64,000 nt of DNA from Ottowia sp. (GTDB taxonomy: Bacteria > Pseudomonadota > Gammaproteobacteria > Burkholderiales > Burkholderiaceae_C): NCBI RefSeq assembly GCF_016703145.1, contig NZ_JADJCO010000003.1, forward strand, positions 682,001 through 746,000, given 5' to 3'. Numbering within the stretch: position 1 is the first letter of the stretch; each line of letters starts with the position of its first letter. Below the pieces are notes generated by a model. The model was not told where the DNA came from. It worked only from the letters and a program-made list of their open reading frames with translations, and ran no database searches. A program made the position numbers and the translations under genes. This document shows positions 1-9,063 of this stretch, one piece after another.

Positions 1-478
1 TGGGCACGCTGACCAGTCCGGAAGCCTTCACCGGCATGCCGTTCTTGTCGGTGGTCATGTAGGTCAGGCGGTAGGAGGTCACGTCGTAGCGCGGCGCGAT
101 GCCCTCCCGCACCTTGCTCTCGGGCGAATGCAGGGCTTCGGTGATCTCGCTGGCCTTGATGGTGTTGACGGTGGCGCTCGACGTCAGGCTGCCGGGTCCG
201 ATGTCGGGTTCGGGCTCTGGTTCAGTGACGGGCGGTGGCGCGGGGGGCGCGGGAGCAGGTTCGGGCGCGTTCACCGGCGGCGGCGCGGGAGCAGGCTCGG
301 GCGTGTTGACGGGCGGAGGCGCGGGAGCAGGCTCGGGTGTATTGACGGGCGGCGGTGCGGGCGTGGGGCCGGGTGTGTCTTCGTCATCGCCGCCGCCGCA
401 AGCGGCCAGCATCAGACTCAAGGTCAGCGTGGCCAGCAGCGGGCGGCGCGGCGCGGGGCAAACGGGGGGTGGCGGCAC
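1..478 (-). CDS. Proline-rich lipoprotein, likely N-terminus of a secreted alpha/beta hydrolase (partial)
   Basis: The gene runs off the left edge; only the first 159 codons are visible. Translation from the GTG at 478 (CAGGAG lies just upstream) gives a short hydrophobic signal ending in a lipobox, LMLAAC, followed by GGGDDED. After the lipidated Cys comes a Pro/Ala linker with near-identical 12-residue units of the type TPEPAPAPPPVN (three clear copies plus a degenerate one). The globular part begins about residue 85 and contains YDVTSYRLTYMTTD, which resembles the start of secreted lipase or esterase-like hydrolases. The lipoprotein assignment is directly supported; the hydrolase assignment is inference because no catalytic motif is inside the window. 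Confidence 0.7.
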   Translation of the reverse strand, partial: MPPPPVCPAPRRPLLATLTLSLMLAACGGGDDEDTPGPTPAPPPVNTPEPAPAPPPVNTPEPAPAPPPVNAPEPAPAPPAPPPVTEPEPEPDIGPGSLTSSATVNTIKASEITEALHSPESKVREGIAPRYDVTSYRLTYMTTDKNGMPVKASGLVSVP

Positions 479-616
479 GGTTCGAACTCCTGGAAGGCGT
501 GGTGACAAACGCGACCCATCCGCCCGGGCTGTCCAAGGGGACGCTGGCCCGCACGGTCGAATGGACGGGCCATTTTGCCATCGTACCCGCGCGCCCCTGC
601 CTCTAGAATCGTCTGC

Positions 617-1240
617 ATGTCCCCTTGCGGCGATGCCACCGTCTACATCATCGACGACGACGCCAGCGTGCGCGAGGCGATGGCCTGGCTGTTGCGCTCG
701 CGCCGGCTGCTGTCGGAGGCCTATGCCGGCGCGGCGGCGTTCGAGCAGGCGCTGGGCGAGACCGAGCCCGACACCCCCGGCTGCATCCTGCTGGACGTGC
801 GCATGCCCGGCCTGAGCGGGTTGGCGCTGTTCGACCGCCTGCTGGAGCGCGGCATCGCCTCGGCGTGGCCGGTGATCTTCCTCACCGGCCACGCCGACGT
901 GCCGACGGCCGTGGACACGGTCAAGCGCTGCGCCTTCGACTTCTGCGAGAAGCCCTTCTCCGACAACGCCCTGGTCGACCGCGTGGAGCAGGCACTGGCG
1001 CTGTCGCGCGAGCGCGTGGCCCAGCGCGCCGCCCAACGCGCGCTGCGCGCGCGGGTGCGGGAGCTGACCGAGCGCGAGCGCGACGTGATGCGCCTGATCG
1101 CCGAGGGTCGGCCTAACAAGCTGATCGCCGAGGAGCTGGGCATCAGCGTGCGCACGGTGGAGGTGCACCGCGCCCGCGTGTTCGAGAAGATGGACGTGAA
1201 GTCGGCCGTGGAGTTGGCCAATTCGCTTCAAAAAATATAG
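617..1240 (+). CDS. FixJ/NarL-type two-component response regulator
   Basis: A 207-residue protein with an N-terminal receiver domain (acidic pocket IIDDD near residue 10, phospho-acceptor Asp in LLDVRMPG near residue 57, KPF motif near 109) and a C-terminal LuxR-type helix-turn-helix (LTERERDVMRLIAEG then LGISVRTVEVHRARVFEKM). The FixJ subclass is suggested by the short linker and the VKRCAFDFCEKPF region. I chose ATG 617 because homology starts at once; an in-frame ATG at 575 adds 14 unconserved residues. No histidine kinase is adjacent in the window, so its partner and target are unknown. The last codons and the stop come from a family A repeat copy. Confidence 0.88.
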   Translation: MSPCGDATVYIIDDDASVREAMAWLLRSRRLLSEAYAGAAAFEQALGETEPDTPGCILLDVRMPGLSGLALFDRLLERGIASAWPVIFLTGHADVPTAVDTVKRCAFDFCEKPFSDNALVDRVEQALALSRERVAQRAAQRALRARVRELTERERDVMRLIAEGRPNKLIAEELGISVRTVEVHRARVFEKMDVKSAVELANSLQKI

Positions 1241-1292
1241 CTACCAGCGCAGTATTCATACGGGATTCAGGCCAAAAAGGCTTGAAACTCGC
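1228..1292 (+). repeat. Family A repeat, copy 1
   Basis: Begins with AAATATAGCTACCAGCGC and ends in a GGCCAAAAAGGCTT-like segment. It sits between convergent genes and contributes the 3' end and stop codon of the response regulator. Confidence 0.6.
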
Positions 1293-1298
1293 GTTTTC

Positions 1299-2771
1299 TC
1301 AAGGCTGGTCCCGCACCGCCCACTCGATCAGCCGATCCAGCGCCGGCCGCGCGGCGCCCGCGTTGGGGTGGTTGACGAGGCCGACCACGGCGTACTTCTG
1401 GCCCGAGCGGCCCCAGGCGTAGCCGGCCACCGCCGCCACGTCGCGCAGCGTGCCGGTCTTCAGGCGCGCGTTGCCGATGGCCTCGGACTCCGGGCTGCGC
1501 GCCGCCAGGCGCCGCGCCGTGCCGTCCACGCCGGCGATCGGCAGCGACTGCTCGAACACGGCGGCATGCGGGTCCTCCGCCGCCTGCTGCAGCAGCGCGG
1601 CCAGCGACGCGGCGGTGGCGCGCCCGTCGCGCGACAGGCCCGAGCCGTTGTCCACCACCGGCGTGGCGCGCAGCCCGAAGCGCTGGCGCCACCAGCGCCG
1701 CAGGGCGTTGCCCGACTCGGCGAAGCTGCCGCGCCCGTCGCCGCTGGACGACAGGGTCAGGAAGAGCTGCTGCGCCATCACGTTGTTGGAGAGCTTGTTG
1801 ATGTCGGCCACGATGTCGGCCAGCGGCAGCGAGTAGCCAGTCACCAGCGGCTGGCCGGTGGCGGGGCGGTCCAGCCACTTCACCTGGCCGGTCAGAAAGC
1901 CGCCGGCGCCGCGCCACATGGCCTCGATCACGCGCGGCGCGTGGCTGGCCGGATCGACGTGGGCGACGGCCCACTGCTGCTCGCCGCAGCCGAGGGCGTA
2001 GCGGCCGCCGAAGGTGACGCGGCCGGGGTCGCTGAAGTCGGCCGCCAGGCGCGCGCGCCAGTCGCCGCAGGCGCCGGTGGCGGCGTCCACCTCGGCGGGA
2101 ATCTCGACGCCGGCGATCGGCGGCTCGCTCTCCACCCGCACGCGGCGCCGCGCGGCGTCGGGCACGAAGCGGAAGACCAGCGCCTTGAAGTTGACCAGCA
2201 GCCCGTCCGGCCCGACGTTGTAGGGCCGCAGCGGGTCGTCGTCGAAGGCGGCGGCGTCGTGCGGCGGCAGGCGGAACACGCTGTTGTCCAGCAGAATGTC
2301 GCCGTCGATGGCGCGCACGCCCTTGTCGCGGATGGCCGCGATCAGGTCGGCCAGGCGCTCGCGCACCAGCTTGGGGTCGCCGCTGCCCTTGATCAGCAGG
2401 TCGCCGTGCAGCACGCCGCGGGCGACGTAGCCCTGGGTGAAGACGCGCGTCTTCCAGAAATGGCCCGGCCCCAGCAGATCCAGCGCGGCGTAGGTGGTGA
2501 CGAGCTTCATCACCGAGGCCGGGTTCATCGGCGCGTCGGCCTGCCAGGACAGGCGCGCCGGGTTGCGCTCGCCGCCGATATGGGCCGCCGCCCGGCCGAC
2601 GGCGCCGGGCGGCGGCGGCAGCGGCGCCACCACCATGGCCACGCTGGCTTCGGGAATGCCGGCGCGCGCCAGCGCCTGCGCCACCTCCGGCGGCAGCGCC
2701 TGCGCCGCCGCGCCCCACGCCCATCCCAGCCCGGCGGCGCTCAGGCCGATCGATCGCCACATGCTTCGCAT
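1299..2771 (-). CDS. dacB: D-alanyl-D-alanine carboxypeptidase/endopeptidase (PBP4, class C penicillin-binding protein)
   Basis: A 490-residue periplasmic protein of the S13 peptidase family, which trims or cleaves peptidoglycan stem peptides. It has a signal peptide ending near AAAQA (residue 24). The catalytic SxxK is SVMK in the context MNPASVMKLVTTYAAL, about residue 86. The second motif SxN is SNN in KLSNNVMAQQLF, and the third, KTG, lies in ARLKTGTLRDVAAVAGYAWG near residue 440. Length matches the family. It stands alone, convergent with the response regulator and separated from phoX by a family A repeat. Start ATG 2771 gives a good signal peptide; a second Met four codons in would also work. 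Confidence 0.93.
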   Translation of the reverse strand: MRSMWRSIGLSAAGLGWAWGAAAQALPPEVAQALARAGIPEASVAMVVAPLPPPPGAVGRAAAHIGGERNPARLSWQADAPMNPASVMKLVTTYAALDLLGPGHFWKTRVFTQGYVARGVLHGDLLIKGSGDPKLVRERLADLIAAIRDKGVRAIDGDILLDNSVFRLPPHDAAAFDDDPLRPYNVGPDGLLVNFKALVFRFVPDAARRRVRVESEPPIAGVEIPAEVDAATGACGDWRARLAADFSDPGRVTFGGRYALGCGEQQWAVAHVDPASHAPRVIEAMWRGAGGFLTGQVKWLDRPATGQPLVTGYSLPLADIVADINKLSNNVMAQQLFLTLSSSGDGRGSFAESGNALRRWWRQRFGLRATPVVDNGSGLSRDGRATAASLAALLQQAAEDPHAAVFEQSLPIAGVDGTARRLAARSPESEAIGNARLKTGTLRDVAAVAGYAWGRSGQKYAVVGLVNHPNAGAARPALDRLIEWAVRDQP

Positions 2772-2814
2772 GGAGGCCGAGTGTAGGGCGGGACGGGCGG
2801 CGGGTCAGGACGGG

Positions 2815-2880
2815 AATTTCAGTGTTTTCGGGCCTTTGCTGGCGCGGATATTGCGCTGATAGCTATCAATATTGAAGTGA
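2815..2880 (-). repeat. Family A repeat, copy 2
   Basis: Reverse-orientation copy with GGATATTGCGC followed by TGATAGCTATCA, a small palindrome. It lies between the 3' end of phoX and the start of dacB. Confidence 0.6.
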
Positions 2881-2902
2881 CGAGGCCTGCGCCGCAAGGC
2901 GG

Positions 2903-5050
2903 TCAGATGCCGATGGTGCCGCCGTCCGCGCGCGTGACCACCACCGTGGCCGAGCGCGGGCGCTTGTGGCCGGCGTGGGCCGTGTCGCCGGCGGGCGCCT
3001 GGCTGCCGGGCCAGTGGCTGGTGAAGGTGCTGGTGGCGAAATCGGCCGTGTCCTCGCCCGGGTGCTGCACGTTGAAGAACAGCGTCTTGCCGTCCGGCGT
3101 GACGGTCACGCCGGTGATCTCGCAGTCGAACGGGCCGACCAGGAAGCGGCGCACCGTGGCATCCGTGGGCTTGGCGCCCATGCGGGTGGGCTGGCCGTCC
3201 TTGGTGGTCAGCGTGCCGCCGTCGCCCACCTGGCCGGGGAGGGCGGCCAGCATCATGCAGTTGGTGACGTCGGTGTAGGCGCCGTCGTCGGTCTGGATCC
3301 ACAGCAGGCCGCCGCCGGCGCTGCGCTGGTCGAAGTACAGGCCGTCGGGGCTGGAGAAGTCGTTCGCGGCCGTCAGGCCGGAGAGGTTCTCGCTTTGCGC
3401 GCCGTCCTCGCGGGCGCCGAACAGGAACACGTCCCAGTGGAACTTGGTGGCGGCCTGGCTGCCGTCCTCGCGCCAGCGCACGATGTGGCCGTTGGCGTTG
3501 CCCACGCGCGGATTGGCGGCGTCGAGGCTGGCGGCGGTGCGCTGCGAGTTGTTGGTCATGGTCATGTAGACCTCGTGGTTCAGCGGGTTCACGCCGCCCC
3601 ATTCCGGCCGGTCCATCTTGGTGGCGCCACGGAAGTCGGCGGCCAAGCGGCAGAACATCACCACGTCGGCCTGGTCGGCGAACGGGTACACGGGGTTGGA
3701 GGCGTCCAGCCCGTGCTGGCCGTGGGCCAGCTCCAGCCATTCGCCGGTGCCGTCGTCGTTGAATTTGGCGACGTAGAGCGTGCCCTGGTCCAGGTACTTG
3801 GCGCCCGCGGCCGTGCCGCCGTTGATGTCCCGCGGGTCCCACTGGGCGTCGGACACGAACTTGTAGACGTACTCGTTGCGGGCGTCGTCGCCCGAGTAGA
3901 TGACGATCGGCTCGCCGGCCCGGGCGGGCGCGGGCCACGCACCCTCGTGGTTGAAGCGGCCCAGCGCCGAGCGCTTGACGGGCTTGCTGTCGGGGCGGAA
4001 CGGATCGATCTCGACCACCCAGCCGAAGCTGTTGAAGATGTTGCGGTAGTCGTCGGCGGGCGCGGCACCGCTGGCCTGGCTGTTCCAGCGCGGGTAGGGC
4101 TCGCCCTCGGGCGTGTCCCAGCCGTAGGGGTTGGCGCGGCCCTCTGGCAAGCCGTAGCGCTTGAAGGCCGCGATGTCCTCGGCGCCGCGGCGGGCGTCAT
4201 CGCCCGCCGCGCGGCCGAGCACGTTCAGGTAGTTTTCCTCGCAGGTCAGGTAGGTGCCCCAGGGCGTGTAGCCGCAGGCGCAGTTGTTGTTCATGCCGAA
4301 GGCTTCGCGGCCGTCGGGCGAGAGCCGGGTGACCAGCCGGGCGCTGCCGGCGGCGGGGCCGCCCACGTCCATCGGCGTGGCCGAGTGCACGCGGCGGTTG
4401 TAGCGCGAGCCGCGCACCATCTCCATGTCGTTGCCGCCGGCCTTGCGGCGCACTTCCACCACGCTGGCGCCGTGGGCGAAGATTTCCTTGTCCACCTCGC
4501 CGGCGGGGCGCTTGCCGCCCACCCTGGTGGAGCCGGCCGGGTGCAGGCCGTAGGGGGCGACCACGTACTCGTGGTTGACGCACAGCAGCCCGCGGTTGGA
4601 GCGGGCGGCGTCGAACGTGCCGTCGTCGGCCAGGCCGAAGAAGACCATGCCGTCGTGGCCGTCGCCGATGCGGCGCTGGTAGGACTCGGCCGTCTCCGAG
4701 CCGTCGTCCCGCCACGAGGCGTCGCCGAACTGCATCGGGTCGCCTAGCGCGTGCAGGATGCTGATCTGGTAGCCCTCGGGCACGGTCACCTGGTCGGCGT
4801 TGGTTTTGGCCACCGCGGCGAAATTGAAGCCGGCCGGGGCCGGCGCGGGCGGAGAAGCGTCGCCGCCGTCGCTGCCGCCGCAGGCGGAGAGGCCCGCGCC
4901 GCCGAGCAGCGCGGCCGTGGCGGCGCCGACGCCGCCACGCAGCGCGCCGCGCCGGCTCAGGCGCACGGCCAGGATGCCGTCGATGTGCGGGTTGGAAGAG
5001 GGGTTGAGGATCTCGTTGTCGTCGTATTCGGACGCGGGGGTGGGGTTCAT
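2903..5050 (-). CDS. phoX: PhoX family alkaline phosphatase, Tat-exported
   Basis: A 715-residue protein of the PhoX/DUF839 family, calcium-dependent extracellular phosphatases that release phosphate from organic phosphoesters. The N-terminus has the family-typical SSNPHIDGILAVRLSRRGAL, so a twin-arginine signal (SRRGAL) is followed by a hydrophobic stretch ending in LSACGGS. Further family blocks are GLLCVNHEYV, FGMNNNCACGYTPWGTYLTCEENY and FNHEGAWP. I chose ATG 5050 because homology starts there; an upstream in-frame ATG at 5221 would add 57 unrelated residues across the putative promoter. It is divergent from the oxidoreductase at 5288. A candidate PhoB box lies about 75-100 bases upstream, consistent with phosphate-starvation control. 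Confidence 0.92.
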   Translation of the reverse strand: MNPTPASEYDDNEILNPSSNPHIDGILAVRLSRRGALRGGVGAATAALLGGAGLSACGGSDGGDASPPAPAPAGFNFAAVAKTNADQVTVPEGYQISILHALGDPMQFGDASWRDDGSETAESYQRRIGDGHDGMVFFGLADDGTFDAARSNRGLLCVNHEYVVAPYGLHPAGSTRVGGKRPAGEVDKEIFAHGASVVEVRRKAGGNDMEMVRGSRYNRRVHSATPMDVGGPAAGSARLVTRLSPDGREAFGMNNNCACGYTPWGTYLTCEENYLNVLGRAAGDDARRGAEDIAAFKRYGLPEGRANPYGWDTPEGEPYPRWNSQASGAAPADDYRNIFNSFGWVVEIDPFRPDSKPVKRSALGRFNHEGAWPAPARAGEPIVIYSGDDARNEYVYKFVSDAQWDPRDINGGTAAGAKYLDQGTLYVAKFNDDGTGEWLELAHGQHGLDASNPVYPFADQADVVMFCRLAADFRGATKMDRPEWGGVNPLNHEVYMTMTNNSQRTAASLDAANPRVGNANGHIVRWREDGSQAATKFHWDVFLFGAREDGAQSENLSGLTAANDFSSPDGLYFDQRSAGGGLLWIQTDDGAYTDVTNCMMLAALPGQVGDGGTLTTKDGQPTRMGAKPTDATVRRFLVGPFDCEITGVTVTPDGKTLFFNVQHPGEDTADFATSTFTSHWPGSQAPAGDTAHAGHKRPRSATVVVTRADGGTIGI

Positions 5051-5123
5051 CGCTCGTGGGTTCCGATTTGTTGAATGGACGGGTCGAACCCCGGCATCCT
5101 GGAGGCCGAACATGGCGCTGTCG

Positions 5124-5150
5124 TGACGGCGGCGTGACGCTTTCTTGACA
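5124..5150 (-). promoter_or_regulatory. Candidate Pho box (PhoB-binding direct repeats) upstream of phoX
   Basis: Read on the minus strand, three pentamers TGTCA, CGTCA and CGTCA occur with exactly 11-base periodicity (5150-5146, 5139-5135, 5128-5124). This matches the TGTCA spacing of PhoB direct-repeat sites and has the correct orientation towards phoX. The call rests on spacing and on the neighbouring gene being a classical Pho-regulon member. Confidence 0.55.
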
Positions 5151-5287
5151 TCTCGGCCCGGCGGCCCGGGGGCCACGCCGGCCACCCGTGCCGCGAATGC
5201 GGCATACACTTGAATCGGCATCGCCCACCCGGCGGGGCCGCCCCACTGGTCCGCTCACGAGGCGGTAACTTCCAGGAGACACGCACG

Positions 5288-8200
5288 ATGAACGCCCCCC
5301 TGCCCGAGCACATCCGCAAGGCGCTCGAAACCGTCACGCTCGACGACAAATACAGCCTGGAGTACGGCCGCGCCTTCATGAGCGGCATCCAGGCGCTGGT
5401 CAAGCTGCCCATGCTGCAGCGCCAGCGCGACCAACTGGCGGGCAAGAACACCGCCGGCTTCGTCAGCGGCTACCGCGGCTCGCCGCTGGGCGGCTACGAC
5501 CAGGCGCTGTGGGCGGCCAAGAAGTACCTACAGGCGCAGAACATCGTGTTCCAGCCTGGCGTCAACGAAGAACTGGCGGCCACCGCCCTGTGGGGCACGC
5601 AGCAGCTCGGCTTCGCGCCGCCGGGCAGCAACAAATTCGACGGCGTGTTCGGCATCTGGTACGGCAAGGGGCCGGGGGTGGACCGCACGGCCGACGTCTT
5701 CAAGCACGCCAACATGGCGGGCACCACGCCCTGGGGCGGCGTGATCGCCGTGGCCGGCGACGACCACGTGGCCAAGAGCTCCACCGCCGCGCACCAGAGC
5801 GACCACATCTTCAAGGCCTGCGGTCTGCCGGTGTTCTTCCCCTCGACGGTGCAGGAGATCCTGGACCTGGGCCTGCACGCCTTCGCCATGAGCCGCTACG
5901 CCGGCGTGTGGGCGGGCATGAAGACGATCCAGGAGATCGTCGAGTCCAGCGCCACGGCCCTGATCGACCCCGAGCGGGTGCGCATCGCGCTGCCCACCGA
6001 CTTCGAAATGCCGCCGGGCGGCGTGCACATCCGCTGGCCGGACGCCGCGCTGCCGCAGGAGGAGCGCCTGTTCAATACCAAGTGGTACGCGGCGCTGGCC
6101 TACGTGCGCGCCAACCGGCTCAACTACAACGTGATCGCCGGGCCCGACGACCGCTTCGGCATCATCGCCAGCGGCAAGGCGTTCAACGACACCCGCCAGG
6201 CGCTGCTGGACCTGGGCCTGGACGACGCCACCTGCCGCCAGCTCGGCATCCGCCTGCACAAGGTGAACGTGGTGTGGCCGCTGGAGGCGCAGATCACGCG
6301 CCAGTTCGCCACCGGCCTGCGCGAGATCCTGGTGGTGGAGGAGAAGCGCCAGGTCATCGAATACCAGCTCAAGGAGGAGCTGTACAACTGGCGCGCCGAT
6401 GTGCGCCCCAATGTGCTGGGCAAGTACCACGAGGGCGACGAGTCGGACCACACCGGTGGTGAATGGTCGCGGGGCAACCCCACGGCCAACGTGCTGCTGC
6501 GCGCCAACGCCGACCTGTCGCCGGCCCTGATCGCGCGCGCCATCGCGCAGCGGCTCAAGAAGCTGGGCATCGACAGCGGCATGCAGGCGCGCATCGACCG
6601 CCAGTTGGCGGTGCTGGACGCCACCGACCGCGCCATGCAGTCGCTGCATGTCAGCGGCTCGGGCGCCGACCGCATGCCCTGGTTCTGCTCCGGCTGCCCG
6701 CACAACACCAGCACCCGCGTGCCCGAGGGCTCACGCGCCATGGCCGGCATCGGCTGCCACTTCATGAGCATCTGGATGGACCGCGACACGGTCGGCTTCA
6801 CCCAGATGGGCGGCGAGGGCGTGCCCTGGGTCGGCCAGCAACCCTTCAGCCACGAGAAGCACGTGTTCGCCAACCTGGGCGACGGCACCTACTACCACAG
6901 CGGCACGCTGGCGGTCCGCCAAGCCATCGCCGCCGGCGCCGACATCACCTACAAGATCCTCTACAACGACGCCGTGGCCATGACCGGCGGCCAGCCCATC
7001 GGCGAGCGGCCGGACGGCCTGTCGGTGATCCAGATCGCGCAGAACATGCGCGCCGAGGGCGCGGCCAAGATCACCATCGTTACCGATGAGCCCGAGAAAT
7101 ACGACCAGGCGCGCAAGGAAGGGCTGCCGGACGGCATCGAGATTCACCACCGCGACCGGCTGGACGCCGTGCAGCGCGCGTTCCGCGAGATCAAGGGCAC
7201 CACCGTCATCATCTACGACCAGACCTGCGCCACCGAGAAGCGCCGCCGCCGCAAGCGCGGCACGATGGCGGACCCGGCGGTGCGCGTGCTCATCAACGAC
7301 CTGGTGTGCGAGGGCTGCGGCGACTGCAGCGTGCAGAGCAACTGCCTCTCCGTGGAGCCGCTGGAGACCGAGTTCGGCCGCAAGCGCACCATCAACCAGA
7401 GCAGCTGCAACAAGGACATGTCCTGCCTCAAGGGCTTCTGCCCCAGCTTCATCACCGTGGAGGGCGGGCAGCTCAGGAAGAAGGCCAAGGCCAGGTCCGG
7501 CGTGTCGCCCTTCGAGCTGGGCGCGCTGCCCGAGCCCGCGCTGCCCACGCCCGAGGCCGGCGGCGCCTGGGGCATCGTGGTGGCGGGCGTGGGCGGCACC
7601 GGCGTCATCACCATCGGCCAGTTGCTGGGCGTGGCCGCGCACATGGAGGGCAAGGGCATCGTCACGCAGGACGCCGCCGGCCTGGCGCAGAAGGGCGGCG
7701 CGACCTGGAGCCACGTGCTGATCGGCGCCACGCAGGACGACATCCGCACCACGCGCGTGAGCATGGCCGCGGCCGACCTGGTCATCGGCTGCGACCCCAT
7801 CGTCGCCGCCAACAAGGAGACGGTGCTGCGCATGCGCGAGGGGCGCACGCACGTGGCGCTCAATTCGCACGGCACGCCCACGGCCGCCTTCGTCACGGAC
7901 GGCGGCTGGCAGAACCCGGCCGAGCGCTGCGCCGCCGACATCGCGCGCGCCGTCGGCCCGCGCGGCCTGGCCAGCTTCGACGCCGACGCCGTCGCCGGCC
8001 GGCTGATGGGTGACACGCTCTACGTCAACCCGATGCTGCTGGGCTACGCCTGGCAGAAAGGCTGGGTGCCGCTGGCGCGCGAGTCGCTGCTGCGCGCCAT
8101 GGAGCTGAACAACGTGCAGGTCGACAACAACAAGGCTGCCTTCGAGTGGGGCCGCCAGGCGGCGCACGACTTCTCGCGCGTGGAAAACGCGCTGAAAGGG

Positions 8201-8908
8201 GCGCTGGCCGGCAGCGGCGGCGCGCAGGTGATCGAGTTCAGGAAGCGTGAGACGCTGGACATGCTGCTCGGCCGCCGCGTGGAGTTCCTCACCGCCTACC
8301 AGAACGCCGCCTACGCGCAGCAGTACAAGACCTTCGTCGAGCAGGTGCAGCAGGCCGAGAGCCGGCTGGGCCGCACCAGTCTGAGCGAGGCGGTGGCGCG
8401 TTACCTGTACAAGCTGATGGCCTACAAGGACGAGTACGAGGTGGCCCGGCTGCACAGCGATCCGGCCTTCCTGGCCCGCATCGGCGCCCAGTTCGAGGGC
8501 GAGTACAAGCTCAATTACCACTTGGCGCCGCCCCTTGCGGCCAAGCGCAACGAGAAGGGCGAATTGGTCAAGAAGAAGTACGGCCCGGGCATGCTGACCG
8601 CCTTCCGGTGGCTGGCTCGGCTCAAGGGCCTGCGCGGCGGGCCGCTGGACTTCTTCGGCCGCACCGAGGAGCGCCGCGCCGAGCGCGCGCTGATCCAGCA
8701 GTACCGCGCCAGCCTGGAGGAAGTGCTGAAGTCGCTGTCGGCCGACAACCACGCGGCTGCCGTCGAGGTCGCCCGCATCCCGGAGCAGATCAAGGGCTAC
8801 GGCCACGTGAAGGAGCGCAACCTGAAGGCGGCGCGCGAACGCTGGGAGGCGCTGATGGCCCAGTGGCGCCAGCCGGGCGGCGCGCCCGTGGTCCGGCAGG
8901 CGGCCTGA
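5288..8908 (+). CDS. Indolepyruvate ferredoxin oxidoreductase family protein (fused alpha and beta/gamma domains)
   Basis: A 1206-residue fusion that by family oxidatively decarboxylates aryl-pyruvates (or related 2-oxoacids) to acyl-CoA, passing electrons to ferredoxin. In order: a PorA-like TPP domain (SGYRGSPLGGYDQAL near residue 60), a TPP-binding C domain (GIGCHFMSIW near 490, NLGDGTYYHSG near 535, NDAVAMTGGQP), an Fe-S segment (CEGCGDCSVQSNC near 674, CNKDMSCLKGFCPSF near 710), a gamma-subunit-like domain starting VVAGVGGTGVITIGQLL near 764, and a C-terminal helical extension (DUF6537-like). ATG 5288 has AGGAGA just upstream; homology begins there. Substrate specificity cannot be read from the sequence. 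Monocistronic, divergent from phoX. Confidence 0.92.
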   Translation: MNAPLPEHIRKALETVTLDDKYSLEYGRAFMSGIQALVKLPMLQRQRDQLAGKNTAGFVSGYRGSPLGGYDQALWAAKKYLQAQNIVFQPGVNEELAATALWGTQQLGFAPPGSNKFDGVFGIWYGKGPGVDRTADVFKHANMAGTTPWGGVIAVAGDDHVAKSSTAAHQSDHIFKACGLPVFFPSTVQEILDLGLHAFAMSRYAGVWAGMKTIQEIVESSATALIDPERVRIALPTDFEMPPGGVHIRWPDAALPQEERLFNTKWYAALAYVRANRLNYNVIAGPDDRFGIIASGKAFNDTRQALLDLGLDDATCRQLGIRLHKVNVVWPLEAQITRQFATGLREILVVEEKRQVIEYQLKEELYNWRADVRPNVLGKYHEGDESDHTGGEWSRGNPTANVLLRANADLSPALIARAIAQRLKKLGIDSGMQARIDRQLAVLDATDRAMQSLHVSGSGADRMPWFCSGCPHNTSTRVPEGSRAMAGIGCHFMSIWMDRDTVGFTQMGGEGVPWVGQQPFSHEKHVFANLGDGTYYHSGTLAVRQAIAAGADITYKILYNDAVAMTGGQPIGERPDGLSVIQIAQNMRAEGAAKITIVTDEPEKYDQARKEGLPDGIEIHHRDRLDAVQRAFREIKGTTVIIYDQTCATEKRRRRKRGTMADPAVRVLINDLVCEGCGDCSVQSNCLSVEPLETEFGRKRTINQSSCNKDMSCLKGFCPSFITVEGGQLRKKAKARSGVSPFELGALPEPALPTPEAGGAWGIVVAGVGGTGVITIGQLLGVAAHMEGKGIVTQDAAGLAQKGGATWSHVLIGATQDDIRTTRVSMAAADLVIGCDPIVAANKETVLRMREGRTHVALNSHGTPTAAFVTDGGWQNPAERCAADIARAVGPRGLASFDADAVAGRLMGDTLYVNPMLLGYAWQKGWVPLARESLLRAMELNNVQVDNNKAAFEWGRQAAHDFSRVENALKGALAGSGGAQVIEFRKRETLDMLLGRRVEFLTAYQNAAYAQQYKTFVEQVQQAESRLGRTSLSEAVARYLYKLMAYKDEYEVARLHSDPAFLARIGAQFEGEYKLNYHLAPPLAAKRNEKGELVKKKYGPGMLTAFRWLARLKGLRGGPLDFFGRTEERRAERALIQQYRASLEEVLKSLSADNHAAAVEVARIPEQIKGYGHVKERNLKAARERWEALMAQWRQPGGAPVVRQAA

Positions 8909-9063
8909 TTTAGGTGCTCCGCGGATTCCTGCGGAAGGCTGCCTTGATCTTCAGGAAGAAGCAGTCGGCATCGCGGTAGCCGAGAGCCTGGCGTTTGCTC
9001 AGTTTGATCGTGTTGTGCCTTGGAACTGGCCGGTGACTGCGGCTGGGGCAGCTGCGGAGGCCG

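Noticed and set aside
200..400. Regular repeats that could be mistaken for a CRISPR array
   Set aside because: Units are contiguous, coding and encode a Pro-rich linker; there are no spacers.
2966..4747. 593-residue plus frame over phoX
   Set aside because: Val/Gly/Ala-rich shadow of a validated gene.
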